From: Acinetobacter pittii ATCC 19004 = CIP 70.29
GTDB taxonomy: Bacteria > Pseudomonadota > Gammaproteobacteria > Pseudomonadales > Moraxellaceae
Direction of reading: 5' to 3'
NCBI RefSeq assembly: GCF_000369045.1
Contig: NZ_KB849786.1
Span: forward strand, 355,906 to 419,905
Length of the DNA: 64,000 nucleotides
Position numbers and translations under genes: made by a program. Numbering within the stretch: position 1 is the first letter of the stretch; each line of letters starts with the position of its first letter. This document shows, piece after piece, positions 37,473-45,513 of the stretch. The notes under the pieces are model-generated. The model ran no database searches, was not told where the DNA came from, and was given only the letters and a program-made list of their open reading frames with translations.

Positions 37473-38960
37473 TTAACGAATATAGTCGGTATGTGGTTGA
37501 TTAACGTAAGCTTTAAACTGGTCAATTGAGCCATGACTTTGCAGTAAAGTTGCGAGTGACATGACATATTTATAAGCATTTAAAGCCATTTCAGTTTTTA
37601 ACGCACTTAATGCATTTTGTGCATCAATCACTTGGGTTGCTGTACCCATTCCTTCACGAAAAGAAAGTTCTTGAATACGTAGGTTTTCTTGAGCAGCATT
37701 TACGTTTCTTTGTAAAAGCTGATGACTTTGTTGAGCAGAGTTAAGCTCGTTATATGATTTATTCAAAAGTGCTTCAATCTCTTGTTTAGTTCGTTCAGTC
37801 ATGAGCTCTGAAGCGTAACGCTTTAATTCGGCGGCGTGAATATTCTTATTTTTATCTATCCCAGAGAATAGGTTGTATTTTGCCATTACACCGACAATCC
37901 AGTTTTCATTTTCATCAAGCGCATATTCACCAAATGCAAATAGACTTGGTTTTTTTGCGGCTTGTTGAGCTTGAATATTGACATTAGCCAGTTGAGTATC
38001 CATCTGCATTTTTTGTACAAGGCTAGATTTTTGTGAATAACTGGTTAAAAGTGATTCTAGAGACTGGCTTGGAGTGTTATTTACAAATAAAGGTGTACTT
38101 AAATCTACATTATTTTGTTGATGTAAAAGGTTATTAAGGCTAAACCGGCTGGCGTTTAAGTTAGCTTGAGTATTTTGTAAAGTACGTTCTGCATTATTAC
38201 GAGCGACTTCAAACTGCATGCGTTGCCCTTTACTAATAAATCCTTGTTGTTCCAGCTTTAGGGCATTGCTGTAATGTTTTTGCATCGCATTAAAGTTAAA
38301 TAAGCTACTTGCGACCAGCTGCTGCTGTAATTGCACATTAAAGTAACTTTGTACTACTTCAAATCGCTGTATATCCTGCTGTTGTTGGCTTGAAAGCTCA
38401 GAGCGCTGTGCTTGTATATTAGCTATTTTTTTAGCGCTGCTGGTTAAGCCGCCTGTATAGAGTGGCATTACGACTGAAATCGAAGGGCGTACCACCTGAT
38501 CTTCGATAGTCAGATTCGCATAATCAGGAAAGCGATTTATACCATCATGTATGGTTTGGTTTGCACCTTCTTGAACTTGTCCCAGCACATCTGATGGAAT
38601 GACATTGCTCCACTGTGAAAGTTTGTCATTTAGTCCTTGGCTTAAATCATTTTCAAGTTTTTGTTTAAAAGCCCCAAGAGGTACATCTGTTTCACTATGA
38701 AAAGCGTAGGCTCTGACATTCAAATCAACTCTAGGTAATCCGAGGCCCTTTACTGCTTCAGCTTCTAATTGAGATGCTTGCTGTAATGCTTGGTTGGCTT
38801 GAGTACTGTATGAACTTTTTAAAGCTTGTTGTTCTGCTTCAGCATAACTTAAGCTTCCGGCATATAAATGATTAGTGAAAAAAAAGCCTAAAGCCAAAGC
38901 AAGATGTTTTGGTTTAAATGAAAATGGAAAAATAGAATGTCTATATCGGTGTGTTGGCAT
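37473..38960 (-). CDS. TolC family outer-membrane channel protein
   Basis: A 495-residue protein from the ATG at 38960; a TTG at 39017 in the same frame would add 19 residues ahead of a poor signal. The signal peptide has a long positively charged n-region (PTHRYRHSIF), then hydrophobic HLALALGFFFTNHLYAGS. Mature LSYAEAEQQALKSS begins the outer-membrane efflux domain; two OEP repeats follow, with long Gln/Asn/Ala-rich helices (the periplasmic tunnel). It is the first gene of the export operon, which therefore carries its own channel, unlike the RND locus at 4588. Confidence 0.85.
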   Translation of the reverse strand: MPTHRYRHSIFPFSFKPKHLALALGFFFTNHLYAGSLSYAEAEQQALKSSYSTQANQALQQASQLEAEAVKGLGLPRVDLNVRAYAFHSETDVPLGAFKQKLENDLSQGLNDKLSQWSNVIPSDVLGQVQEGANQTIHDGINRFPDYANLTIEDQVVRPSISVVMPLYTGGLTSSAKKIANIQAQRSELSSQQQQDIQRFEVVQSYFNVQLQQQLVASSLFNFNAMQKHYSNALKLEQQGFISKGQRMQFEVARNNAERTLQNTQANLNASRFSLNNLLHQQNNVDLSTPLFVNNTPSQSLESLLTSYSQKSSLVQKMQMDTQLANVNIQAQQAAKKPSLFAFGEYALDENENWIVGVMAKYNLFSGIDKNKNIHAAELKRYASELMTERTKQEIEALLNKSYNELNSAQQSHQLLQRNVNAAQENLRIQELSFREGMGTATQVIDAQNALSALKTEMALNAYKYVMSLATLLQSHGSIDQFKAYVNQPHTDYIR

Positions 38961-39347
38961 TTTAAATAACAATTTTTGGCATCCCTTATAGTTTAAATTT
39001 CTTGTTATTAAATTCAATTATCATCTTGTTTATTATACATTTGTATAAAAACATAGTGGTTTTTAGCTCCTTTAATTATTGAATTTACTAAGCCAATATT
39101 TTTTTGTAATAGCTATCAAGGTATGTGAAATTATAATCACAAGTCAAGTTGATCTTTTTGCTTAAAAATTTTTTTAAATGAGGAAGCTGATTATTAAAAC
39201 TAAAGAAATAACGACAACAATAATTGAAAAAATAAAGCTAAATACAGTACAGCATTGAAATATTTACTTGAGAAGCTGCTGCAAGCTTAAGCAATCTGTG
39301 GTTAAATGCCATTTTTATTGTGTTTGACTTTATACAAGGGAAAAATC
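38961..39347. other. 387-bp intergenic region between divergent operons
   Basis: Strongly AT-rich. It holds the promoters of the export operon (minus) and serC (plus). No reading frame or convincing palindrome was found, and there is no regulator gene nearby to match with an operator. Confidence 0.45.
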
Positions 39348-40427
39348 ATGCGCGCGTACAATTTCTGTGCTGGTCCTGCTGCATTACCTACTGCCGTTTT
39401 AGAAAAAGCTCAACAAGAATTGTTGGATTGGCAGGGTAAAGGTCTATCCATCATGGAAATGAGTCACCGTAGTGCTGACTATGTTGCTGTGGCTGAAAAA
39501 GCTGAAGCAGATTTACGCAAGTTAATGAACATTCCAGAAAACTATAAAGTACTGTTTTTACAAGGCGGTGCGTCATTACAATTTTCTGCTATTCCTTTAA
39601 ACCTTTTAGGTAAGAACAGTAAAGCCGATTATATTCACACCGGCATCTGGTCTGAAAAAGCGTTAAAAGAAGCAAAACGTTATGGCGATATTAATGTTGT
39701 AGAAGCTGGCATTAAAGTAGATGGCAAGTTCGCAATTTCTGAACAAAGCGAATGGAACTTATCTGATGATGCAGCATATGTACATTATGCGGATAATGAA
39801 ACGATTGGCGGCTTACAGTTCGCAGGAATTCCTGAGGTAAAAGCGCCACTTGTTTGTGACTATTCATCAAGTATTTTATCTGCTCCATTAGATGTCACCA
39901 AGTTTGGTTTAATCTATGCTGGCGCACAAAAAAATATTGGTCCTGCTGGTTTAACAATTGTCATTATTCGTGATGACTTACTTGATCAAGCTAAACCAGA
40001 AATTCCAAGTATTTTAAAATATGGTGACCAAGCCAAAAATGGTTCTATGGTAAATACACCATCGACTTACGCTTGGTACTTGTCTGGTTTGGTATTTGAA
40101 TGGTTGCTAGAGCAGGGTGGGGTAGAGGCTATTCATAAAGTGAACCTTGAAAAAGCTCAGTTGTTATATGGTTATATCGACTCAAGTGATTTCTACAATA
40201 ACCCGATCGCAATTCCAAACCGTTCAATTATGAATGTACCGTTTACCTTGGCAGACGAAGCTTTAGAAAAGCAATTCTTAAAAGAAGCGGAAGCTAATCA
40301 CTTGTTAAATTTAGCTGGCCACCGTTCTGTCGGCGGTATGCGTGCAAGTATTTATAATGCCGTACCATTAGAAGGCGTACAGGCTTTAATCAACTTTATG
40401 GATGATTTTGCAAAGCGTAATGGTTAA
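39348..40427 (+). CDS. serC: Phosphoserine aminotransferase SerC
   Basis: SerC of 359 residues, PLP enzyme of serine synthesis that also makes 4-phosphohydroxythreonine in the PLP pathway. It begins MRAYNFCAGPAALP, the family start, with aaggg (39336-39340); the frame extends 14 codons upstream. GGASLQFSAIP, ADNETIGG and GLIYAGAQKNIGPAG (PLP lysine near residue 198) are conserved, and HRSVGGMRASIYNA ends the protein. The length equals the usual 360. It is the pathway partner of PdxB at 16479. Confidence 0.96.
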   Translation: MRAYNFCAGPAALPTAVLEKAQQELLDWQGKGLSIMEMSHRSADYVAVAEKAEADLRKLMNIPENYKVLFLQGGASLQFSAIPLNLLGKNSKADYIHTGIWSEKALKEAKRYGDINVVEAGIKVDGKFAISEQSEWNLSDDAAYVHYADNETIGGLQFAGIPEVKAPLVCDYSSSILSAPLDVTKFGLIYAGAQKNIGPAGLTIVIIRDDLLDQAKPEIPSILKYGDQAKNGSMVNTPSTYAWYLSGLVFEWLLEQGGVEAIHKVNLEKAQLLYGYIDSSDFYNNPIAIPNRSIMNVPFTLADEALEKQFLKEAEANHLLNLAGHRSVGGMRASIYNAVPLEGVQALINFMDDFAKRNG

Positions 40428-40435
40428 GCAAATCA

Positions 40436-40471
40436 AATAAATAAAGCCCTCAAATGAGGGCTTTATTTATT
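40436..40471. terminator. Hairpin terminator after serC
   Basis: Seventeen-base perfect arms (aataaataaagccctca and complement) with an aa centre and T-rich tail. It can serve both serC and the small minus-strand ORF next to it. Confidence 0.92.
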
Positions 40472-40485
40472 GAATAAGTTATAAA

Positions 40486-40632
40486 TTAAAAAGGCACTAA
40501 ACCAAACTGGTGCATGAATAGGGCAGCTAAGAACATACCCAAGACAAAAAAGCAAAACGCACCAGTATCGACCTTTACGCGCAGGCTACTGGATTGAATG
40601 AGGCTGGTAGTTTGTTCGGGTATAATCTTCAT
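40486..40632 (-). CDS. Small single-pass membrane protein, 48 residues (unrecognised)
   Basis: A short reading frame of 48 codons, ATG at 40632. The ribosome-binding site is agg, about seven bases before the start (ttaggttattga). The product has a hydrophilic N-terminus (MKIIPEQTTSLIQSSSLRVK) and one hydrophobic helix at about residues 23-40 (TGAFCFFVLGMFLAALFM). It fills an otherwise empty gap between the serC terminator and the unknown gene at 40666, and its stop lies just beyond the shared terminator. No function is recognised. Start, ribosome-binding site, TM helix and terminator together argue that it is real. Confidence 0.6.
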   Translation of the reverse strand: MKIIPEQTTSLIQSSSLRVKVDTGAFCFFVLGMFLAALFMHQFGLVPF

Positions 40633-40665
40633 TCAATAACCTAATTATTAAAATATTAGTGAAAT

Positions 40666-41607
40666 TCAATTAGTTTCACCCTTTTTAGCACAAATAGTCG
40701 CCTGAATCCAGATATTACCGCGAATATATTCACCAATATTAAAGTTTTTATACAAATCGTTTTTGGTCGCAATGCGCACTAATATGGCAGGAAGATCATC
40801 TTCTAAAACCAAAGTGACATCATAAAGGGTATATTCTGCCCCCATAAATGTCATAGAAGTTTTACCAACAATATTACCTTGGAACCATGCTTCATCTTCT
40901 TGACCAAGATTTTCGCCATATAAATAAGCGACCATTTTAGAAAAATCAACGGTTACAGGTTCTTGATCTTCTGGAGTTTTTGGTTGCCATTCATTAATGA
41001 GTTCCTGTAAGTTTTCAGGAGCAACACCATTATGTTCAGTTAAAATTGCATTTAATGCACGGTGATGTTTAATAGAAGCGGGGTCATCAACAATGATTTT
41101 TTCACCTGCTGGAACAGGTTCTAATTCATAAGCCCATGCATTAAATTGGACTTGATAGTTTTGATTTTTATCATATTGACAGTAGTTAACACTAAATAAA
41201 TTATCAAATGCATAAACAGTTGTATTTTTATTTAATCTTAAACTTAACACGGCTTGTGTAGCAGAGTCGCAAGTAATGATGCGTTCAATTTTCGCATTAT
41301 ATTGATATGGACTTTCAAAACTTGGGAAGGCTGTTTTAAGCGCGCGAGGTTTTTGATTTTCAACAGCAATAATTTGATTGATGGTAACTTTTTGGTCTTG
41401 TGGACCTTGAATGAGCCAAAAAGATTGATCCATGTCTTCTTCATGTTCACACAAACCCATTGGCATTACAGGTGCATCAAGTGCCAGTCCTAACCATTTT
41501 GGTACATCTGTTTCGGGATGGGAGGTCAATAGATTCCAATGTTCTCCATGACTACCAAAATTTTGGTCATTTACTTTAATAACTTCTGGACTGTTTTGAT
41601 TTTTCAT
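40666..41607 (-). CDS. Hypothetical protein, 313 residues
   Basis: Not recognised. An acidic, apparently soluble protein with no signal peptide or TM segment. It has many aromatic residues (for example SFWLIQGPQDQ, AWAYELEPVP) and a C-terminal half suggesting a beta-rich fold (TFMGAEYTLYDVTLVLEDD, ending IRGNIWIQATICAKKGETN). The start is set at the ATG at 41607; a GTG six bases upstream is in frame. It is divergent from the YaiI-like gene across a perfect inverted repeat at 41739-41770. The small ORF at 40486-40632 follows 33 bp downstream on the same strand and may be its operon partner. Confidence 0.7.
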   Translation of the reverse strand: MKNQNSPEVIKVNDQNFGSHGEHWNLLTSHPETDVPKWLGLALDAPVMPMGLCEHEEDMDQSFWLIQGPQDQKVTINQIIAVENQKPRALKTAFPSFESPYQYNAKIERIITCDSATQAVLSLRLNKNTTVYAFDNLFSVNYCQYDKNQNYQVQFNAWAYELEPVPAGEKIIVDDPASIKHHRALNAILTEHNGVAPENLQELINEWQPKTPEDQEPVTVDFSKMVAYLYGENLGQEDEAWFQGNIVGKTSMTFMGAEYTLYDVTLVLEDDLPAILVRIATKNDLYKNFNIGEYIRGNIWIQATICAKKGETN

Positions 41608-41738
41608 AAGCACGATGCTGTTGGGTTCACATTACTTGTTATATTAAATCGAGGGTGTTTGCTATTTTTCAAGTCACCATATGTAAATTCTCTTGTAAAA
41701 GCGCGTATTTAGTCATTTAATGGGAAGCAACGTTTCTA

Positions 41739-41770
41739 TTTATAAGTTAAAAGTACGTTTAACTTATAAA
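41739..41770. promoter_or_regulatory. Perfect 13-bp inverted repeat in divergent promoter region
   Basis: Arms tttataagttaaa / tttaacttataaa with an agtacg spacer. It lies between the divergent unknown gene (start 41607) and the YaiI family gene (start 41872). All-AT arms without a following T-run argue for an operator rather than a terminator. No cognate regulator is encoded adjacent. Confidence 0.45.
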
Positions 41771-41871
41771 AAATTTAAATGTTGAAATTAAAAATCAGTT
41801 TAATCGTTATTTTTACTCACCTTAGAAAAGCATCTGTTAGACTAATATTTTTAGTGGAAATAGAGAATAAC

Positions 41872-42342
41872 GTGCTGCCATTTAAGCTATGGGTAGACGC
41901 AGACGCCTTACCGAAAATTTTACGTGAAGTGATTTTACGTGCATCAGATCGTTATCAATTAGAAGTCATTTTTGTAGCCAATCAAAATGTTGGGATTACG
42001 CCTTCTGTTCGTATTAAATCAATACAGGTTTTAAGTGGTGCCGATCAGGCAGATAAAGAAATAGTTGATCGTATGGTTGAAAATGACATTGTCATTACGC
42101 AGGATATTCCACTGGCAGCTCAGGTGATCGAGAAAGGTGGAGTTGCTATTCATCCCCGTGGTGAAGTCTATACAACGGCGAATGTTAAAGCGCGTTTACA
42201 TCTACGTGATTTCATGGATACGCTCCGTGGTGCAGGTGTGCAAACTGGTGGACCGCCTCCTATTTCCGAACGAGATAAACGTGAATTTTCAAGTTCATTA
42301 GATCAAACGATTTTAAAGCAAAAACGTAAAACAGCTAAGTGA
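41872..42342 (+). CDS. YaiI/UPF0178 family protein (DUF188)
   Basis: A 156-residue protein when started at the GTG at 41872, giving [15 protein letters not shown], the usual family start and length (about 150). The frame extends 31 codons upstream to 41779 with unrelated sequence. [31 protein letters not shown] and [17 protein letters not shown] are the family blocks, with Asp residues arranged as in PIN-like nucleases. The function of YaiI is not established. It lies 7 bp before a DMT permease gene, so the two are probably co-transcribed. Confidence 0.85.
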   Translation: MLPFKLWVDADALPKILREVILRASDRYQLEVIFVANQNVGITPSVRIKSIQVLSGADQADKEIVDRMVENDIVITQDIPLAAQVIEKGGVAIHPRGEVYTTANVKARLHLRDFMDTLRGAGVQTGGPPPISERDKREFSSSLDQTILKQKRKTAK

Positions 42343-42349
42343 GCATCGC

Positions 42350-43258
42350 ATGCCATCGCAAACCAATTTGGCTCTAACCTATGCCTTGTTAGTGTTTATC
42401 TGGGCAACAACTCCGTTGGCAATTGTCTGGAGTGTGTCTGATCTACATCTGATGTGGGCATTGTTATTACGCTTTTTTATTGCATTGCCTTTGGCTGTCA
42501 TCATATTACTAATTTTGAGAACACCTTTTCCAACGCATCGACAAGCAGTTCATAGCTACATTGCCGGATCTTTTAGCTTAATTGGTTCTCAAATTTTCAC
42601 TTATGCCGCGACCCAATATTTAAGTTCAGGCATGATTGCGCTTATGTTTGGCTTAGCACCGATTATGGCGGGGCTTATTGGTCGGTTTGCTTTTGGCCAA
42701 CAACTTTATAAGCTGCAATGGTTGGGTATGGCAATTGCGGTCTGTGGGTTAGCTATTATTTGTCTGAGCGGTGCGAATCAGCATGTACACCCGTTTGGTA
42801 TTGTTCTTATGCTGATCAGTGTATTTGTTTATTCATTTTCAATTTTCTGGGTCAAGAAAGTTAATGCACAGATCCAGCCGATGGCTCAGGCAACAGGCTC
42901 TATTTTAGTGTCTTCTATTTTTGCTAGTTGTTTTATTCCATTTATTTGGCAATATGCACCAACACATTTGCCAGAAGCCAAATCTTTATTTGCCTTAATT
43001 TATACGGTACTTATGGCATCACTCGTTGCCATGTTCTGTTATTTCAAACTTATACAAAATATTCAGGCAACAACTTTATCTTTAACAACGGTTATTACAC
43101 CTATGTTAGCGATGATGATTGGGGCTGCTTTAAACCATGAACAACTTTCAATTATGGTTTTTGTAGGCGCTTTCATTATCTTGTCTGGACTCTTTTTATA
43201 TTTCTATAAAGACATTCAGGCAAACCGGAATTTTGCTCAACATATGAAGTCTAAATAG
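42350..43258 (+). CDS. DMT family permease (EamA domains)
   Basis: A 302-residue protein with ten predicted TM helices and two EamA repeats (about 5-140 and 150-285). LALTYALLVFIWATTPLAIVW is the typical start, and GLAPIMAGLIG and TTVITPMLAMMIGA close the repeats. Drug/metabolite exporters of this type move amino acids or other small metabolites; the substrate is unknown. It is translated directly after the YaiI-like gene. Confidence 0.87.
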   Translation: MPSQTNLALTYALLVFIWATTPLAIVWSVSDLHLMWALLLRFFIALPLAVIILLILRTPFPTHRQAVHSYIAGSFSLIGSQIFTYAATQYLSSGMIALMFGLAPIMAGLIGRFAFGQQLYKLQWLGMAIAVCGLAIICLSGANQHVHPFGIVLMLISVFVYSFSIFWVKKVNAQIQPMAQATGSILVSSIFASCFIPFIWQYAPTHLPEAKSLFALIYTVLMASLVAMFCYFKLIQNIQATTLSLTTVITPMLAMMIGAALNHEQLSIMVFVGAFIILSGLFLYFYKDIQANRNFAQHMKSK

Positions 43259-43517
43259 GAGAAGATTTGGGTAATTTGTTGAGCTTATTCATTAAATTGT
43301 TCTAATTCGTAGCGAAATGCACGATCAAATTGATCTCCCAACTTAACTAGTAGAAAATAGCGCAGCAATATAATATTAGGATTATTAAGGATAAGTCAGA
43401 ACTTACTGATTTTTAAACCTTAATACAGCATCTAACGGTATGGCCAAATAGTAGATGTGGGTGCAATTTGCCATCAACATCTTATATTTTCCATCAATGA
43501 CCTTGGATTTAGAAGGT

Positions 43518-44753
43518 ATGTTTAAACCAATCTCACTGTATATAGGGTTGAGATATACTCGCGCAAGACGTAGTAATCATTTTATTTCTTTTATTGCATT
43601 GGTTTCGATGGTCGGTTTGACACTAGGTGTCGCTGTGCTGATTACAGTACTTTCTGTCATGAACGGTTTCGATCGCGAATTGAAAAACCGTGTGTTAGGA
43701 ATGGTGCCGCAAGCAACAGTTTCATCTACACAAATCCTCACGGATTGGCCTGAACTCGTGAAGCGAGTTGAACATCATCCACATGTAACAGGGGTTGCAC
43801 CTTTTACACAATTGCAAGGTATGTTAACTGCGCAAGGGCAAGTCGCTGGTATTATGGTGACGGGTATTGACCCAAAATATGAAAAGAATGTCTCTATTAT
43901 TCAAAATCATATTGTTGCCGGGAGTTTAGATTCACTTAAAAAGGGTGAATTTGGTATTGTGCTTGGTAAAGATATGGCTGATTCATTGGGCTTACGTCTA
44001 AATGACAGCGTGACATTGGTTTTACCAGAAGCAACGCCATCTCCAGCAGGTGTTGTACCTCGTTTCAAGCGTTTTAAAGTGGTTGGTATTTTTAGTGTAG
44101 GCGCTGAAGTCGACTCTATGGTGGGTTATATCGCCCTATACGATGCTTCAACCTTATTACGCTTACCAGATGGTGCCCAAGGTGTCCGTTTAAAACTAGA
44201 TGATATTTTTGCAGCGCCACAAGTTGCTGACGACTTAGTAAAAAGTTTACCAAACAATTTCTATGCTACGAACTGGACCTATACGCATGGTAATTTATTT
44301 AATGCCATTCAAATGGAAAAAACTCTAGTCGGTTTATTGCTTGTCCTTATTATTGTGGTTGCAGCATTTAATATTGTTTCATCATTGGTCATGGTGGTGA
44401 CTGATAAAAAATCTGATATCGCAATTTTGCGTACATTAGGTGCTTCGCCGTCGATGATCACTAAAATATTTATGGTTCAAGGTACCGTGATTGGGGTGAT
44501 TGGTACAGTTGCAGGTACGGTTTTAGGTGTAATTTTAGCTTTAACCATTAGCGATATCATTTCATGGTTTAACAATGTGTTGGGCTTAAATCTATTTGAT
44601 GCTTACTTTGTACATTACCTTCCTTCTTATTTGAGATGGCAAGATGTGACGATTATCGTGATTGTTTCTTTACTTTTAAGCTTCTTGGCGACTATTTATC
44701 CGGCGCTTCGTGCTGCCAAAGTTCAACCTGCCGAGGCTCTGCGCTATGAGTAA
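43518..44753 (+). CDS. Lipoprotein-releasing ABC permease (LolC/LolE type, probably LolF)
   Basis: A 411-residue FtsX-like permease. It begins MFKPISLYIGLRYTRARRSN, the standard LolC/E start, then TM1 (LVSMVGLTLGVAVLITVLSVMNGFDRE). A periplasmic domain of about 220 residues and three C-terminal TMs (LLVLIIVVAAFNIVSSLVMV onwards) follow. The start at 43518 has agaagg almost touching it, and an ATG seven codons upstream is possible. Only one such permease accompanies lolD here. Acinetobacter is known to use a single LolC/LolE hybrid, LolF, as a homodimer with LolD, which fits. It extracts lipoproteins from the inner membrane for transfer to LolA. Confidence 0.9.
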   Translation: MFKPISLYIGLRYTRARRSNHFISFIALVSMVGLTLGVAVLITVLSVMNGFDRELKNRVLGMVPQATVSSTQILTDWPELVKRVEHHPHVTGVAPFTQLQGMLTAQGQVAGIMVTGIDPKYEKNVSIIQNHIVAGSLDSLKKGEFGIVLGKDMADSLGLRLNDSVTLVLPEATPSPAGVVPRFKRFKVVGIFSVGAEVDSMVGYIALYDASTLLRLPDGAQGVRLKLDDIFAAPQVADDLVKSLPNNFYATNWTYTHGNLFNAIQMEKTLVGLLLVLIIVVAAFNIVSSLVMVVTDKKSDIAILRTLGASPSMITKIFMVQGTVIGVIGTVAGTVLGVILALTISDIISWFNNVLGLNLFDAYFVHYLPSYLRWQDVTIIVIVSLLLSFLATIYPALRAAKVQPAEALRYE

Positions 44754-45432
44754 AATTGTTTTAGAAGCGAAAGAAATATATAAACATTTTGATGACGGTA
44801 AATCTAAAGTTGAAGTCATTAAAGGTCTTTCTTTACAAGTTGAAGCAGGGCAGTTTGTTTCGATTGTTGGTGCGAGTGGTTCTGGTAAAAGTACTTTGCT
44901 TCATGTACTAGGTGGTTTAGAGCAGCCAACTCAAGGGCAAGTATTTTTAAATGGTCAGCGTTTTGATAATTTAGGTGAAGCTGAACGTGGTTTTCAGCGC
45001 AACCAATACCTCGGTTTTGTTTATCAATTTCATCATTTATTACCTGAGTTTTCTGCGCTTGAAAATGTCGCGATGCCTTTAATGCTTCGTGCAGATAGCC
45101 AATTTAAATCTGTAAAAGCGCAAGCTGAATATTTACTTGATCGAGTTGGGTTATCTCATCGTATGGATCATAAGCCAGGGGAGCTTTCGGGTGGTGAGCG
45201 CCAACGTGTGGCTTTAGCGCGTGCTTTAGTCACTAAACCTGCGGTTGTTCTGGCTGATGAACCTACAGGTAATTTAGACCGTAAAACAGCTCTAGGTATT
45301 TTTGAGTTACTGACCGATCTGAAGAAAGAACTCAACATGGCGATGTTAATTGTGACCCATGATGAGCATTTAGCTCAGGCTGCTGATTCTATTTTGCATA
45401 TGCAAGATGGACTATGGGTGAGTGGTTCTTAA
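44746..45432 (+). CDS. lolD: Lipoprotein-releasing system ATPase LolD
   Basis: LolD of 228 residues. Walker A is GASGSGKST near residue 43, Q-loop region YQFHHLLPEFSALEN (the LolD motif), signature LSGGERQRVALARAL, Walker B VVLADEPTG, and the H-loop His in VTHDEH. The start ATG at 44746 lies inside the upstream permease gene (8-bp overlap), so the two are coupled; the frame reads back to 44710. It energises release of outer-membrane lipoproteins such as Pal and LptM encoded elsewhere in this window. A strong terminator follows. Confidence 0.95.
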   Translation: MSKIVLEAKEIYKHFDDGKSKVEVIKGLSLQVEAGQFVSIVGASGSGKSTLLHVLGGLEQPTQGQVFLNGQRFDNLGEAERGFQRNQYLGFVYQFHHLLPEFSALENVAMPLMLRADSQFKSVKAQAEYLLDRVGLSHRMDHKPGELSGGERQRVALARALVTKPAVVLADEPTGNLDRKTALGIFELLTDLKKELNMAMLIVTHDEHLAQAADSILHMQDGLWVSGS

Positions 45433-45454
45433 AAATTGTCATTAAATCACATTG

Positions 45455-45480
45455 TTAAAGCCCACTGAGTTGGGCTTTAA
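45455..45480 (+). terminator. Hairpin terminator after lolD
   Basis: Ten-base perfect arms (ttaaagccca / tgggctttaa), a 6-nt loop and a T4 tail, 34 bp before comEC. Confidence 0.85.
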
Positions 45481-45513
45481 TTTTGCCCCTAAAAAGATAA
45501 CGATATGACTTGA

